DNA from: Anaerococcus mediterraneensis
GTDB taxonomy: Bacteria; Bacillota; Clostridia; Tissierellales; Peptoniphilaceae
Assembly (NCBI RefSeq): GCF_900128415.1
Contig: NZ_LT635772.1
Coordinates: forward strand, 1,426,001 to 1,490,000
Reading direction: 5' to 3'
DNA length: 64,000 nucleotides
The position numbers and the translations under genes were made by a program. The notes beneath the pieces were generated by a model. The model was not told the DNA's origin. It did not search any database and was given only the letters and a program-made list of their open reading frames with translations. This document shows positions 17,436 through 28,333 of the stretch, in pieces; position 1 is the first letter of the stretch, and every line of letters starts with the position of its first letter.

Positions 17436-18779
17436 ATGCTCAATAAAAAAATAGATTCATACTTAAAAAATAATCCTTATCCCTTCCATATGCCAGGCCA
17501 TAAAAGAAGTCATATTTTAAGGTCTGATCTGCCTTATGGTCGTGATTTCACAGAAATAGATGGTTTTGACAACCTCAATGACCCTAATGATATTTTTGTA
17601 AAAATGGAAAAGGACTTAGCAAATATATATAAGGTTAAAGATGCAATAATATCTACAAATGGGTCAACCTGTGGGATTTTATCTGCCATTAGAAGCCTTT
17701 GCAAAGACAATAAAAATATACTTATCCAAAGGTCTTCACACAAAGCTGTCTATAATTCTGCCCTTATAAATAGGCTCAATATCGACTATATAGATATAAA
17801 AACTAATGATCTGGGGGCAATTGTTGATATAGATTATGATGACCTAGAAAATAAAATTAAAAACAAGTCCTATGGAGCTTTAGTTGTGACTTCTCCATCC
17901 TATGAAGGCTATAAATTGGATCTTGAAAAAATTTATAATTTAGGACAAAAATACAAAACAAAGGTTTTTGTAGATATGGCCCACGGATCTCATCTAGTCT
18001 TAGATGGGTATTATAAGGACTTTTTTGACATAGCTGTGACATCTTTTCACAAAAATTTATCTGCCCTTACGCCTAGTGCGGCTCTTTTAGTTAATGATAG
18101 GTCTTTGGTTAATGATCTTAGGTTCAATATGGCAATATTTCAAACATCATCACCATCCTATGTGATTTTGCAGTCCATAGATGAAATGATAGAAAATTTT
18201 GTAAAATTTTCTGACCTTTATAGAAATTTGGAAAAAAATCTTGATGACCTTTATGCTTTAAACTTAAAAAATCTCAAACTTATTGATAATCCTAGAAAAG
18301 ATAGGTCAAAGATTTTAATTTCAACAAAAAATACAAATATTAATGGCAATGATCTTTTAAATTTATTAAAAAAAGAAAACATTGAAATAGAAATGGCTTA
18401 TCCATCTTATGCCTTACTCATAGCAAGTATTTTTGATAGTAAAGATGGGTTTGATAGGTTAAAAAAGTCCTTGACTAAAATTGATGAGAGCCTAAAACCT
18501 GCACAAAATATTATAAATTTTTCCTATGCTATTCCAGAGAAAAAATACCAAATCTATGAGGCTCTAGAAAAAGGTAGGCATCTTTATGACCTAGACAAAT
18601 CTCTTGGAAAAATTTCTGCTGATTTTATATACGCCTACCCACCTGGAATCCCCCTTATAAGTCCAGGCGAGATCATTGATCAAGATATTTTGGATAATAT
18701 AAATAGGTTAAAAGCTAACGGTATAAGTATAAATAAAGATAAGATTTCTTGCCTAATTGACAAAAATCATAAAAACTGA
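17436..18779 (+). CDS. PLP-dependent Orn/Lys/Arg decarboxylase family protein
   Basis: Fold-type I PLP enzyme (447 residues) of the short Gram-positive SpeA/YaaO-like class. It begins with the diagnostic YPFHMPGHKRS and has GSTCGILSA. VTSPSYEGYKLD precedes the PLP region VDMAHGSH, and the Schiff-base Lys is in TSFHKNLSALTPSAALL. The C-terminal half carries the small domain. It should decarboxylate a basic amino acid to a polyamine precursor; which one cannot be read from the sequence. The start follows TTGGAGGAC. It is divergent from the LCP gene and precedes the SCIFF locus. Confidence 0.88.
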   Translation: MLNKKIDSYLKNNPYPFHMPGHKRSHILRSDLPYGRDFTEIDGFDNLNDPNDIFVKMEKDLANIYKVKDAIISTNGSTCGILSAIRSLCKDNKNILIQRSSHKAVYNSALINRLNIDYIDIKTNDLGAIVDIDYDDLENKIKNKSYGALVVTSPSYEGYKLDLEKIYNLGQKYKTKVFVDMAHGSHLVLDGYYKDFFDIAVTSFHKNLSALTPSAALLVNDRSLVNDLRFNMAIFQTSSPSYVILQSIDEMIENFVKFSDLYRNLEKNLDDLYALNLKNLKLIDNPRKDRSKILISTKNTNINGNDLLNLLKKENIEIEMAYPSYALLIASIFDSKDGFDRLKKSLTKIDESLKPAQNIINFSYAIPEKKYQIYEALEKGRHLYDLDKSLGKISADFIYAYPPGIPLISPGEIIDQDILDNINRLKANGISINKDKISCLIDKNHKN

Positions 18780-18832
18780 TAGTATATTATATAAGATAGG
18801 TTCTAAAAATATGCCTATCAAAGGAGTTTATT

Positions 18833-18985
18833 ATGAAAAGAATTCTTACACTTAACACAAGAAATCTTCACAAGAGCAAAAAAGATGGTGGATGTGGTGA
18901 ATGCCAAACTTCTTGCCAATCTGCTTGCAAAACATCTTGTGGCGTAGCAAACCAAGAATGTGTTAGCAAAAAAGAAAATAAATAA
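18833..18985 (+). CDS. scfA: SCIFF ranthipeptide precursor (six Cys in forty-five)
   Basis: A 50-residue peptide beginning MKRILTLNTRNLHKSKK, with six cysteines spaced C-X2-C-X3-C-X3-C-X3-C-X6-C (CGECQTSCQSACKTSCG, then a last Cys). This is the signature of SCIFF peptides, in which a radical-SAM maturase links Cys sulfur to the preceding acceptor residues. AAAGGAG precedes the ATG. The maturase gene scfB follows at 19106, with a terminator between them. The biological role of the mature SCIFF peptide is unknown. Confidence 0.95.
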   Translation: MKRILTLNTRNLHKSKKDGGCGECQTSCQSACKTSCGVANQECVSKKENK

Positions 18986-19005
18986 GAAAAAACTTACACT
19001 TCTTT

Positions 19006-19036
19006 ACTTACTTACATATTGTAGGTAAGTTTTTTC
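19006..19036 (+). terminator. Terminator between scfA and scfB
   Basis: Stem ACTTACTTAC/GTAGGTAAGT (one G-U pair) with an ATATT loop, followed by TTTTTTCTTTT. It should make scfA mRNA more abundant than scfB mRNA, giving excess substrate over enzyme. Confidence 0.8.
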
Positions 19037-19105
19037 TTTTTTATAACTTTTATATCCCCTATCAATAAGTATAATATAAGGGATTTTACTGATAAAGGAG
19101 ATTTT

Positions 19106-20494
19106 ATGATACATCAATATAAGGCCAAGGGTTTTAATATTGTTTTAGATATTTACAGCGGATCTGTCCACCTAGTTGACGATCTGACCTATGATTTGAT
19201 TGAATCATACAAGGATACTTATAAGGAAGCATTGAAAAATGACCTAAAAAATAAATATGGGGTCACAAAAAATGAAATAAAGGCTGCCTTTGATGAGGTC
19301 GAAGACCTTATTTCTACTGGCCAACTTTTTACCGAGGATAATTTCAAAGACCTAGCTATAGATGTGACCAAAAGACCAACTACCATCAAGGCCCTCTGCT
19401 TAAATGTAGCCCATACTTGCAATTTCACTTGTGACTATTGTTTTGCAAAGGGTGGTACCTACCACGGCCCAGATGCCATTATGAGTAAGGAAGTAGCTAA
19501 AAAAGCTATAGACTTTCTCTTAGAAAACTCAGGGTCCCACTACAACCTAGACATAGATTTCTTTGGTGGTGAGCCCCTTATGAATTTAGATGTGGTCAAG
19601 TACACAGTAGACTATGCTAGAAGCAAGGAAGAAGAATATAACAAGCACTTCAATTTCACTTTTACTACAAATGGCCTACTTTTAAACGAAGAAAATATGG
19701 ACTACCTAAATGAAAACATGAAAAATCTTGTCCTATCCCTAGACGGTAGAAAAGAAAAACATGATCATTTTAGAAAAACTATAGGCGGTACAGGATCTTT
19801 TGACCTGATAGTTCCAAAATTTCAAAAACTTGTAGAAAAGCGTGGAGATAAAGAATACTACATGAGGGGAACCTATACAGCTAATAACCTAGATTTTACC
19901 GAGGATATAAAAACCTACCTGGACCTAGGTTTTAAAAGGACTTCGCTAGAACCAGTTGTGGGTAACCCTGATAGCGAATATGCCCTAAAAGAAGAGCATT
20001 TACCAATTCTTTATGACCAATACGAAAAATTAGCTGACATGATGATAGATGCCATAGACAAGGATGATCAATTTATCTTCTACCATTACATGATAGACCT
20101 AGAAAACGGCCCTTGCATCCACAAAAGGCTTTCTGGATGTGGATCTGGTACAGAATATATGGCGGTAACTCCCACAGGAGATCTCTATCCATGCCACCAA
20201 TTTGTTGGCAATGATGATTTTATCATAGGTGATATTTTTGATGGAGTCAAAAAAGAAAACTTGGTAAATGAATTTAAACAGTGCAACTGTTACTCCAAAT
20301 CAGAATGTAGGGACTGTTGGGCATCTATGTACTGCTCAGGAGGCTGTGCAGCTAACAACTACAATGCCACAGGTGATATAAACCATACCCATGATTATTC
20401 TTGTAAACTATTTAGAAAAAGAATAGAAATGGCCCTAGCAGTCAAAATATACGACTTTATAAAAGCAAATGAAAAAATAGAACAAGAAGCATAA
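19106..20494 (+). CDS. scfB: Radical SAM/SPASM maturase of SCIFF peptide
   Basis: A 462-residue ranthipeptide maturase that forms thioether bonds in ScfA. The N-terminus (about 1-85) forms the RiPP-recognition-like domain that holds the precursor. The radical-SAM core follows: CNFTCDYC, GGEPL, and FTTNGLL. The C-terminal SPASM domain provides Cys ligands for two more [4Fe-4S] clusters (CGSGTEYMAV, CHQF, and the cluster in ECRDCWASMYCSGGC). Length and arrangement fit ScfB well. It is paired with scfA just upstream. Confidence 0.95.
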   Translation: MIHQYKAKGFNIVLDIYSGSVHLVDDLTYDLIESYKDTYKEALKNDLKNKYGVTKNEIKAAFDEVEDLISTGQLFTEDNFKDLAIDVTKRPTTIKALCLNVAHTCNFTCDYCFAKGGTYHGPDAIMSKEVAKKAIDFLLENSGSHYNLDIDFFGGEPLMNLDVVKYTVDYARSKEEEYNKHFNFTFTTNGLLLNEENMDYLNENMKNLVLSLDGRKEKHDHFRKTIGGTGSFDLIVPKFQKLVEKRGDKEYYMRGTYTANNLDFTEDIKTYLDLGFKRTSLEPVVGNPDSEYALKEEHLPILYDQYEKLADMMIDAIDKDDQFIFYHYMIDLENGPCIHKRLSGCGSGTEYMAVTPTGDLYPCHQFVGNDDFIIGDIFDGVKKENLVNEFKQCNCYSKSECRDCWASMYCSGGCAANNYNATGDINHTHDYSCKLFRKRIEMALAVKIYDFIKANEKIEQEA

Positions 20495-20500
20495 AAAAAG

Positions 20501-20537
20501 ACTAGAAATTGATATTTTTCAATTTCTAGTTTTTTTA
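20501..20537. terminator. Bidirectional terminator between scfB and comF
   Basis: Stem ACTAGAAATTG/CAATTTCTAGT (20501-20530), with an A-run to the left and a T-run (20530-20537) to the right. The two flanking genes converge here. Confidence 0.85.
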
Positions 20538-20575
20538 TTACCTTATTTTTATAAATTAAAGTTATTATCATCAAA

Positions 20576-21205
20576 CTACAAAACCCTCTTTTCAGATGCC
20601 AGGGCTAGGATTTTTATGTCACCTACATGGGATTTTTCTAATTCCCTTATTATTTCTTTTACTGTGTTGCCTGTTGTTATGAGGTCGTCCATAATTAGAA
20701 CAGATTTACCAGTCAGGTCTTTATTGCAAACGAAGGCATCTTTTAGGTTAGTAGATCTTTCTTTTTTATCTAGGTCGTGCTGGGCCTTGGTCTTTTTGAT
20801 TTTTTCAAATTCTACAAGATATACTGGATTTATTTTTTCTATAAACTCATCACAGATCATTTTTATATGGTCAAATCCCCTATCCAGAAGCCTTGCTTTA
20901 GAAGATGGTGATGGGAGAATATAGTCAACATCAAAAAGGTCTTTTTTTATACCATATTCATAAATCATAGGGGCGAAAATATGAGCGAAGGCAGTTTTTC
21001 TCTCAAATTTATAGTCCCCTATCAATTTTTTTATAAGTCCATCATAAAAATATATGGCATAGGCATCATAGCCTTGTATCTTAAAGCTATTGTCTACATA
21101 GTCTAGCTTGTCATAGCAGGCCTTGCAGAGCATATATTTATAAATATGTTCTTCCTGGCATCCATAGCAAGTATCTTTATCCAAAAACAAAAAATCAATC
21201 AGCAA
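20576..21205 (-). CDS. ComF family phosphoribosyltransferase-like protein
   Basis: A 209-residue member of the ComF/GntX family: an N-terminal double zinc ribbon (CYGCQ and CKAC) and a C-terminal phosphoribosyltransferase fold with VLIMDDLITTGNTVKEI. ComF proteins take part in DNA uptake in naturally competent bacteria, but they are widespread beyond these. It overlaps the end of recD2 by 11 bases and is co-transcribed with it. Confidence 0.85.
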   Translation of the reverse strand: MLIDFLFLDKDTCYGCQEEHIYKYMLCKACYDKLDYVDNSFKIQGYDAYAIYFYDGLIKKLIGDYKFERKTAFAHIFAPMIYEYGIKKDLFDVDYILPSPSSKARLLDRGFDHIKMICDEFIEKINPVYLVEFEKIKKTKAQHDLDKKERSTNLKDAFVCNKDLTGKSVLIMDDLITTGNTVKEIIRELEKSHVGDIKILALASEKRVL

Positions 21206-23351
21206 GGATATTCTCCATTTCCCTTATCCAATAGGATAAATTTGTATTTCTCCTGTTGGAAAAATTGTTATCAACCATTTTCTTTATTATAGACTTATCT
21301 CCCAACAATATAACCAAGGATTTGGCCCTGGTCACAGCAGTGTAGAGGAGATTTCTAGTTAGAAGCATCGGTGCTACCTGCATCATAGGAATAAGTACAC
21401 ATTTAAACTCAGAACCTTGAGATTTATGGACTGTTATCGCATATGATAGGTCCAAGTCTTTTATATCTTCTTTTTTGTATTTTATAATTTTTCCATCATC
21501 AAATTCTACTTTCAGACTTTCTTCATCACTATCTATATTTATTATAATACCTATATCTCCATTGTAGACCCCATCATCATTGGCAACTAGGTTTTCTGCC
21601 TTTAGGTCATAGTTATTTCTTACTTGCATGACCTTATCACCTAGTTTAAAAGTTTTATTATTGATCTTTAAAAAGGCTTTTTCGTGATTAACGGCCTTTT
21701 GGACTGACTCATTTATCCTATCTACTCCCCAGCTAGTTTTTCTGGACAAGGCTAGAACTTGGATGTCTTTGACAGGATCTAGTTTATAAAAGTTTGGAAG
21801 CCTCATTTTTATTAGGTCAAGTAAATCCTTGTCAAAAGACCTTGGATTTGAACCTATAAAGAAAAAATCTTTATTGGGTTGGTTTAAAATAGGGTATGTT
21901 CCATCATTTATCCTATGAGCATTGACTATTATATTAGATTGCCCAGCCTGACGAAAGATTTTTAATAGTTTTACCTGGTCAGCATTAGAATCTAATATAT
22001 CTGCTAGGACATTTCCAGGACCTACTGAAGGCAATTGGTCCTTATCTCCTACTAAAATTAAACAAGTGTTTTCTCCGATGGCATCTAATAAATTTTTCAT
22101 CAAATAGATATCAACCATTGATACCTCATCAACTATTATATAATCTTTTTCTATAGGATTTTCTTCGTTATATTCTGCAATAGGCATATCCGGTCTTATA
22201 CCTACTAGCCTATGGATTGTATAGGCTTCACTACCTGTGGATTCTTGGATTCTTTTTGCAGCCCTACCTGTAGGTGCTGCTAGGGCGTAGGATAGGTCAT
22301 TATCATCTAGGATTGTAGTTATGGCATTTATAATGGTAGTCTTTCCTGTACCTGGTCCACCAGTTATGACTAGAAACATGGTTTCAAAGGCTTTTTTTAT
22401 AGCCTCCACCTGTTCATCAGAATAAGCGTCCAAATCCTCATCTATTTCTACATCAAACCTGTATGGTGATTTGATTTTTTTAGCCAAGGCCATGGCAACA
22501 GATTTTTCTGCTTTATAGAGGGATTTGGAGTAGACATATTGCCTATCACCTATCATGACTAGTTCTAATTTGCCTTTAATTAGATCTTCTTCTATTTGAT
22601 TTTCAACCAGGTTTTTTTCTACTTTTAGGAGTCTAGATGTCATATCTATCAACTGATTTTTTTCTAAACTGGTATGACCGCTAAAATCTGCTTCATTGTC
22701 TATTGTGTAGTTTAGACCTGCTGATATCCTAAAGGATGAATTGATCTCCATTTCCATGTTTCTAGCAAAACTATCTGCAAGGTTAAAACCTATGCCCTTT
22801 ATATCCTCAATAAGCTTATAAGGGTTTGATTTTATGATATCTATAGTGTCTTCGCCATACTTATTATAAATTTTTATAGCCATATTATAAGATATTTTTA
22901 GACCCTGCAGAAATTCTATAGATTTTCTAGAATCCCTGGTTTCATCTGCTGATTTTTTTATATCTTCTAATTTCTTCTTTCCTATTCCCTCTATTTCTAG
23001 GAGCTTTTCTGGATTTTTATAGATTATATCTAATGATTCATTGCCAAACCTATCATAAATTGCCTCTGCAGTTTTTTTGCCAACCCCTCTGATATTGCCA
23101 CTAGAAAGGTATTTTATAATAGAGTCCTTATCCGACGGTTTTTTTAACCTTATTTTTTGGACATTTATCTGCTCACCGTATTTATCATGGTAGGTAAAAT
23201 CTCCCTGGACCTCAACCCTGTCACCTTCATCAAAAAAAGGCATAGTACCAACGATACTAATATCAGAATCAGAGGTCCTAAGGGTCATTACACAATAACC
23301 ATTTTCTTCATTTCTATATCGTATCTTGGAAACTATGCCTTCTATTTTCAT
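21195..23351 (-). CDS. recD2: ATP-dependent RecD2-like DNA helicase
   Basis: SF1B 5'-3' helicase (718 residues) found without RecBC. The N-terminal OB-like region (about 1-70) is followed by helix-hairpin-helix repeats (LLEIEGIGKKKLEDIKKS and neighbours). The motor has Walker A TGGPGTGKTTIINA and VDEVSMVDIY, and the C-terminal helicase motif AITVHKSQGSEF. It acts in replication-fork repair and mismatch-linked processes in relatives. Its ATG overlaps the murA stop by one base, so it belongs to the long minus-strand operon. Confidence 0.95.
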   Translation of the reverse strand: MKIEGIVSKIRYRNEENGYCVMTLRTSDSDISIVGTMPFFDEGDRVEVQGDFTYHDKYGEQINVQKIRLKKPSDKDSIIKYLSSGNIRGVGKKTAEAIYDRFGNESLDIIYKNPEKLLEIEGIGKKKLEDIKKSADETRDSRKSIEFLQGLKISYNMAIKIYNKYGEDTIDIIKSNPYKLIEDIKGIGFNLADSFARNMEMEINSSFRISAGLNYTIDNEADFSGHTSLEKNQLIDMTSRLLKVEKNLVENQIEEDLIKGKLELVMIGDRQYVYSKSLYKAEKSVAMALAKKIKSPYRFDVEIDEDLDAYSDEQVEAIKKAFETMFLVITGGPGTGKTTIINAITTILDDNDLSYALAAPTGRAAKRIQESTGSEAYTIHRLVGIRPDMPIAEYNEENPIEKDYIIVDEVSMVDIYLMKNLLDAIGENTCLILVGDKDQLPSVGPGNVLADILDSNADQVKLLKIFRQAGQSNIIVNAHRINDGTYPILNQPNKDFFFIGSNPRSFDKDLLDLIKMRLPNFYKLDPVKDIQVLALSRKTSWGVDRINESVQKAVNHEKAFLKINNKTFKLGDKVMQVRNNYDLKAENLVANDDGVYNGDIGIIINIDSDEESLKVEFDDGKIIKYKKEDIKDLDLSYAITVHKSQGSEFKCVLIPMMQVAPMLLTRNLLYTAVTRAKSLVILLGDKSIIKKMVDNNFSNRRNTNLSYWIREMENILAD

Positions 23352-24631
23352 TATTTATCTACCGTTACTCTCTTTATATCAGCGCCTAGTCCGCTAAGTT
23401 TTTCAACAAGGTTTGAATATCCCCTATCTATGTGGTAGATATCAAAAACCCTAGTTGTACCTTCTGCTACAAGACCCGCCATTACAAGAGCAGCACCTGC
23501 CCTTAGGTCTGTCGCCTTGACATCTGCACCATGGAGATTTTTAACTCCTGCAATGGTCGCCCTATTGCCTGATGTTGCAATTACAGCTCCCATTTTTTGT
23601 AGTTCTTTGACATGCATAAACCTATTTTCAAAAACAGTTTCTTGGATCCTGCTTTCACCTTGGCAAACTGTCATAAGGGCCATAAATTGGGCCTGGGCAT
23701 CAGTTGGGAATCCTGGATATGGAAGAGTTTGTATATTAGTCGCCTTGAGGTCATTAACTGCTCTGACGATAATTTTATCTTCATCCTCTATTTCCTCGAC
23801 CTCTACCCCCATCTCTACAAGTTTTGCTATAACTGGTCTTATATGAGAACCGATAACATTGTTTATCAAGACCTCGCCCCTAGTCATTGCTGCTGCGGTC
23901 ATATATGTTGCTGCCTCTATCCTATCAGGGATAATGGTGTGTCTAGTACCAGTAAGTTTTTCTACACCCTCTATTATAATTGTGGATGTACCTGCTCCTT
24001 TTATATTAGCACCCATTTTTGATAAAAATGAAGCCAAATCTACAATTTCTGGTTCTTTTGCAGCATTTTCTAGAATAGTCTTTCCTTTAGCTAGGGTTGC
24101 TGCCATCATAATATTTTGTGTAGCTCCTACTGATGGGAAATCTATATATATTTCAGTACCTACTAACCCATCTTTAGCTTCTATGGCTATCTCATCATCA
24201 TTAATTTTATTTACTGCACCTAGGGCTTCGAAACCTTTTAGGTGGAGGTCTACTGGTCTAGAACCTATATTGCAACCACCTGGAGCCTTTGTATAGGCAG
24301 AATGAAATCTTGATAAAAGTGGACCCATAACAACAAAAGATGCTCTCATTTTATCCATAAGTTCATAAGGAGTCTCGCAAGTATTTATCCCAGACGAATC
24401 TATACTTAGAGTATTATCATCTATATATTCGATCTTACTTCCTAGGTGTCTAAGAACTGCTATCATTATCTCAACATCTTTTAATTCTGGAACTCCATCT
24501 AGGATAATCTCTTCTGTACCCAAAACGCAAGCGGCAAGTATTGGCAAGGCTGAGTTTTTAGCTCCTGAAATATTGACCTCACCTTTTAGAGGACCATTTG
24601 AGTTTATAAGTAAAATTTCTTTTTTATCCAT
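23351..24631 (-). CDS. murA: UDP-N-acetylglucosamine 1-carboxyvinyltransferase MurA
   Basis: First committed step of peptidoglycan synthesis: transfer of enolpyruvyl from PEP to UDP-GlcNAc. The 426-residue EPT-fold protein has GAKNSALPILAA at the N-terminus and the catalytic Cys loop PGGCNIGSRPVDLHL, so it should be fosfomycin-sensitive in principle. RAGAALVMAGL is the C-terminal signature. It lies between upp and recD2 in a conserved Gram-positive neighbourhood. Confidence 0.97.
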   Translation of the reverse strand: MDKKEILLINSNGPLKGEVNISGAKNSALPILAACVLGTEEIILDGVPELKDVEIMIAVLRHLGSKIEYIDDNTLSIDSSGINTCETPYELMDKMRASFVVMGPLLSRFHSAYTKAPGGCNIGSRPVDLHLKGFEALGAVNKINDDEIAIEAKDGLVGTEIYIDFPSVGATQNIMMAATLAKGKTILENAAKEPEIVDLASFLSKMGANIKGAGTSTIIIEGVEKLTGTRHTIIPDRIEAATYMTAAAMTRGEVLINNVIGSHIRPVIAKLVEMGVEVEEIEDEDKIIVRAVNDLKATNIQTLPYPGFPTDAQAQFMALMTVCQGESRIQETVFENRFMHVKELQKMGAVIATSGNRATIAGVKNLHGADVKATDLRAGAALVMAGLVAEGTTRVFDIYHIDRGYSNLVEKLSGLGADIKRVTVDK

Positions 24632-24640
24632 TTTAAATCC

Positions 24641-25279
<639 letters not shown>

Positions 25280-26314
25280 CTATATAAAATTAACGTCGTT
25301 TGCTGCTGCTTTCTTCATCCTATTCATTATACTCTTACCTAGCTGAATTTCTTTTACACCCTCGGCAAGAATTATATCTACTTTATGTTTATCCATTTGT
25401 CTAAGTGACGAAAATAAGACATGACTCATTGTTTTTAGGTCATTTCTATCACCTAGGCTCATATATAAATAATCATCAAACTTTTCTTTATCATCATCAA
25501 AGGCTAGTATTCCAACCTTCAAACCATCATCTGTATATGATTTAGCAAGTTTTTCTAAATATTTCCCAGCATTTTCACCTACAAAAACCCTCAATTTTGC
25601 CTTTGGGGCGTAGTGTTTGTACTTTTGACCTGGTGACTTTGGAATAACTGAGGAATCTACTAGGGAATCATCAAGCCTTACATTATCTAGAATTTCTTTT
25701 ATAAACTCATAAGTATAAAATCCCGGCCTAAGGATTACAGGTACATCTTCTGATAAGTCTATAACTGTAGATTCTATACCTATATTAGACTCGCCTCCAT
25801 CTATTATAAGTGGGATTATCCCGTCCATATCAAATAGGACATCGGTCGCCTTTGTAGGCGATGGCCTACCAGATATATTAGCAGATGGGGCTGCTATTGG
25901 AGTATTTGACGTGCTAATAAGCTCTCTTGCTATATCATCTGACGGGAACCTAATAGCAACGGTATCTCCTCCTGCTGTCACAGCGTCTGGTATAATATCG
26001 GACTTTTTGAAAATACAGGTAAGGGGTCCTGGCCAAAGATCAAATATTTTTTTATAATCTTCATTTATACTTACTACAAGCTTATCAAGCATTTTGATAT
26101 CTGATATATGAAGTATGAGGGGATTGTCGGCAGGTCTACCCTTTGCCTTAAAAATTTTAAGACAAGCCTCGTTATTTAGACCATCAGCTCCCAATCCATA
26201 TACTGTTTCTGTAGGAAAGGCAACAAGATTTCCCTCATTTATTATTCTTGCTGCCTTATTAATTATATCTCTATTTATATTTTTTCTATCAATTTTTTCT
26301 ACACTTGTTTTCAT
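25280..26314 (-). CDS. L-threonylcarbamoyladenylate synthase (Sua5 type)
   Basis: Makes threonylcarbamoyl-AMP from Thr, bicarbonate and ATP for the universal t6A37 modification of ANN-decoding tRNAs. The YrdC domain spans about 15-205 (FPTETVYGLGADGLN, KGRPADNPL, SANISGRPSPT). A linker and C-terminal Sua5 domain follow (SPGQKYKHYAPKAKL, about 225-344). It is the long two-domain form (344 residues), as in B. subtilis YwlC. The gene follows the CDF transporter by one base. Confidence 0.95.
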   Translation of the reverse strand: MKTSVEKIDRKNINRDIINKAARIINEGNLVAFPTETVYGLGADGLNNEACLKIFKAKGRPADNPLILHISDIKMLDKLVVSINEDYKKIFDLWPGPLTCIFKKSDIIPDAVTAGGDTVAIRFPSDDIARELISTSNTPIAAPSANISGRPSPTKATDVLFDMDGIIPLIIDGGESNIGIESTVIDLSEDVPVILRPGFYTYEFIKEILDNVRLDDSLVDSSVIPKSPGQKYKHYAPKAKLRVFVGENAGKYLEKLAKSYTDDGLKVGILAFDDDKEKFDDYLYMSLGDRNDLKTMSHVLFSSLRQMDKHKVDIILAEGVKEIQLGKSIMNRMKKAAANDVNFI

Positions 26315-27253
26315 TTAACCTTCTTTATCTAAGATATTATAGGTTGGATCTGCGTGAAGTGTTAGAATCACACCTGTTTGTCTTCTTATTTCTTTTTCAA
26401 CCCTATCGATTTCTTTGTGAAGCTCATAAACTGTGAGATTGCCTGGGACCTCGACATGACAAGATCCTCCAATATGACTTCTCCCATATTGGTGGATATC
26501 CAAATGATGGTAACCTCTGATATATTTTCCTGATAGAAGAATTTTTCTTATCTTTTTTTCTATATCCCTATCTATCCTTTCTCCCAAAAGGTATTTGACT
26601 GTTTCATTAAATAACTCTATACCAGGCTTGATTACAAAATAAGCCACAACTATACCCATGGCAGCATCTATGTTAAAAGAAACAAACTTGCCTAGAAATA
26701 CTGCAAGTATAATTGCACTTGTTGATATTATATCATTTCTGGCATCTATCATAACACCTTGGTTTAGGTCTGATTCCAGGGTTTTATACAAATATTTATT
26801 TAGTATATAAATATATAACTTAACAAATATACCAAGAAGCAAAATTATAAAACTCAAAAAGCTAAAGCTAACCAAATTTTTTTGATCAAAACTTTTTGCC
26901 GAATTTATAAATAACCTAACCCCAACATAAATTATCAATATAGAAACTAATAGTGAGGCCACATATTCTACCCTACCATGGCCAAAAGGATGTTCATCGT
27001 CAGCAGGTTTTTTTGAAAATTTCGATCCTATATAGGCCATAATAGAAACTAATGAATCAGATAAATTGTTGAAAGCATCATTTAAGATAGCTGTAGAATT
27101 TATATAGAGTCCTATTATAAGTTTTGATAAAAATAAGAGGACATTCATGACAATACCCATCAAAGATGAAAGGCCAATTATATTTAACCTAACATCTGGA
27201 TTAGAAATATTTTCATGATCTTTTACAAATCTTTTAAGAAAAAAATCAAACAA
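26315..27253 (-). CDS. Cation diffusion facilitator (CDF) metal-ion exporter
   Basis: A 312-residue inner-membrane protein with about six transmembrane helices and a cytoplasmic C-terminal domain ending near LHADPTYN. Metal-site residues are in NDAFNNLSDSLVS (helix II) and DARNDIIS (helix V). HPFGHGRVEY is the conserved interhelical signature. CDF proteins export Zn2+, Mn2+ or Fe2+ in exchange for protons. The metal here is undetermined. It is embedded between prfA and sua5. Confidence 0.92.
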   Translation of the reverse strand: MFDFFLKRFVKDHENISNPDVRLNIIGLSSLMGIVMNVLLFLSKLIIGLYINSTAILNDAFNNLSDSLVSIMAYIGSKFSKKPADDEHPFGHGRVEYVASLLVSILIIYVGVRLFINSAKSFDQKNLVSFSFLSFIILLLGIFVKLYIYILNKYLYKTLESDLNQGVMIDARNDIISTSAIILAVFLGKFVSFNIDAAMGIVVAYFVIKPGIELFNETVKYLLGERIDRDIEKKIRKILLSGKYIRGYHHLDIHQYGRSHIGGSCHVEVPGNLTVYELHKEIDRVEKEIRRQTGVILTLHADPTYNILDKEG

Positions 27254-28330
27254 CTATTCTTCCTCACCTATTTTTTCTAATTTTCTAGTCTGATCTTCTG
27301 CTATTAGTGAATTGATCATATCTTCTATATCACCATTTAAAAAGTCATCTAGTTGGTAAACTGTTTTATTTATCCTATGGTCAGTTATCCTGCCTTGTGG
27401 GAAGTTATAGGTCCTGATACGTTCTGACCTATCACCTGTTCCTACCTGGCTTTTTCTATTATCAGCTATTTCTTTATTTCTTTTTTCTTCTTCTAATTCG
27501 TAAAGTCTAGCTCTGAGGACCCTCATTGCTTTTTCTTTATTTTTAATTTGAGATTTTTCATCTTGGATAGCTACTACAAGACCTGTAGGAATGTGGGTAA
27601 GCCTTACAGCTGAGTCTGTTGTGTTTACGGACTGACCACCATTACCACTTGACCTATAAACATCGACCCTGATATCATTTGGATCTATGTGTAGCTCAAC
27701 TTCATCAACTTCTGGCAAAACTGCTACTGTGGCTGTTGATGTATGGATTCTACCACCAGATTCTGTCTCTGGGACTCTTTGGACCCTGTGAACTCCTGAT
27801 TCATATTTCAATTTAGAATAGGCTCCCTCACCTCTTACGACAAAGGTAGCATCTTTTATACCACCAACACCTTGGGTGTTAACTTCAATATCCTCTGTTT
27901 TAAAACCAGCCTTATCAGCGTACATGTTATACATCCTATAAAGGTCACCAGCAAAAAGTCCAGCTTCGTCTCCTCCAGCTCCTGGTCTGATTTCCACTAT
28001 AACATCCCTTTCATCATTAGGATCTTTTGGTATAAGGAGGATTTGCATCTCATCCTTGTATTTTTCTAAGTTTTTCTTATTTTCATCAATCTCTTCTTTG
28101 AGCATATCGATCATATCTTGGTCATCAGCTTCATTTATCAATTCTCCATTTTCTGCTATGGTGTTTTCTGCCGCTAGGATTTGCTCATATTTTTCTACCA
28201 CTGGCTTTAAAGAGTTATACTCTTTAGATATTTTTCTAAACTGGTCCATATCTGCCAAAACAGCAGGATCAGCAAGCTTTAATTCAAGCTGTTTATAATT
28301 TTCTCTAACATGTTCTAAATTTTCAAACAT
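27254..28330 (-). CDS. prfA: Peptide chain release factor 1
   Basis: Class I release factor reading UAA/UAG stop codons. It has 358 residues with the PEVDE region, GGQ in [12 protein letters not shown] for peptidyl-tRNA hydrolysis, and the PXT-type codon recognition segment RVPETES. Its GGQ Gln is methylated by PrmC, encoded just downstream with a 3-base gap. Confidence 0.97.
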   Translation of the reverse strand: MFENLEHVRENYKQLELKLADPAVLADMDQFRKISKEYNSLKPVVEKYEQILAAENTIAENGELINEADDQDMIDMLKEEIDENKKNLEKYKDEMQILLIPKDPNDERDVIVEIRPGAGGDEAGLFAGDLYRMYNMYADKAGFKTEDIEVNTQGVGGIKDATFVVRGEGAYSKLKYESGVHRVQRVPETESGGRIHTSTATVAVLPEVDEVELHIDPNDIRVDVYRSSGNGGQSVNTTDSAVRLTHIPTGLVVAIQDEKSQIKNKEKAMRVLRARLYELEEEKRNKEIADNRKSQVGTGDRSERIRTYNFPQGRITDHRINKTVYQLDDFLNGDIEDMINSLIAEDQTRKLEKIGEEE

Positions 28331-28333
28331 ATC

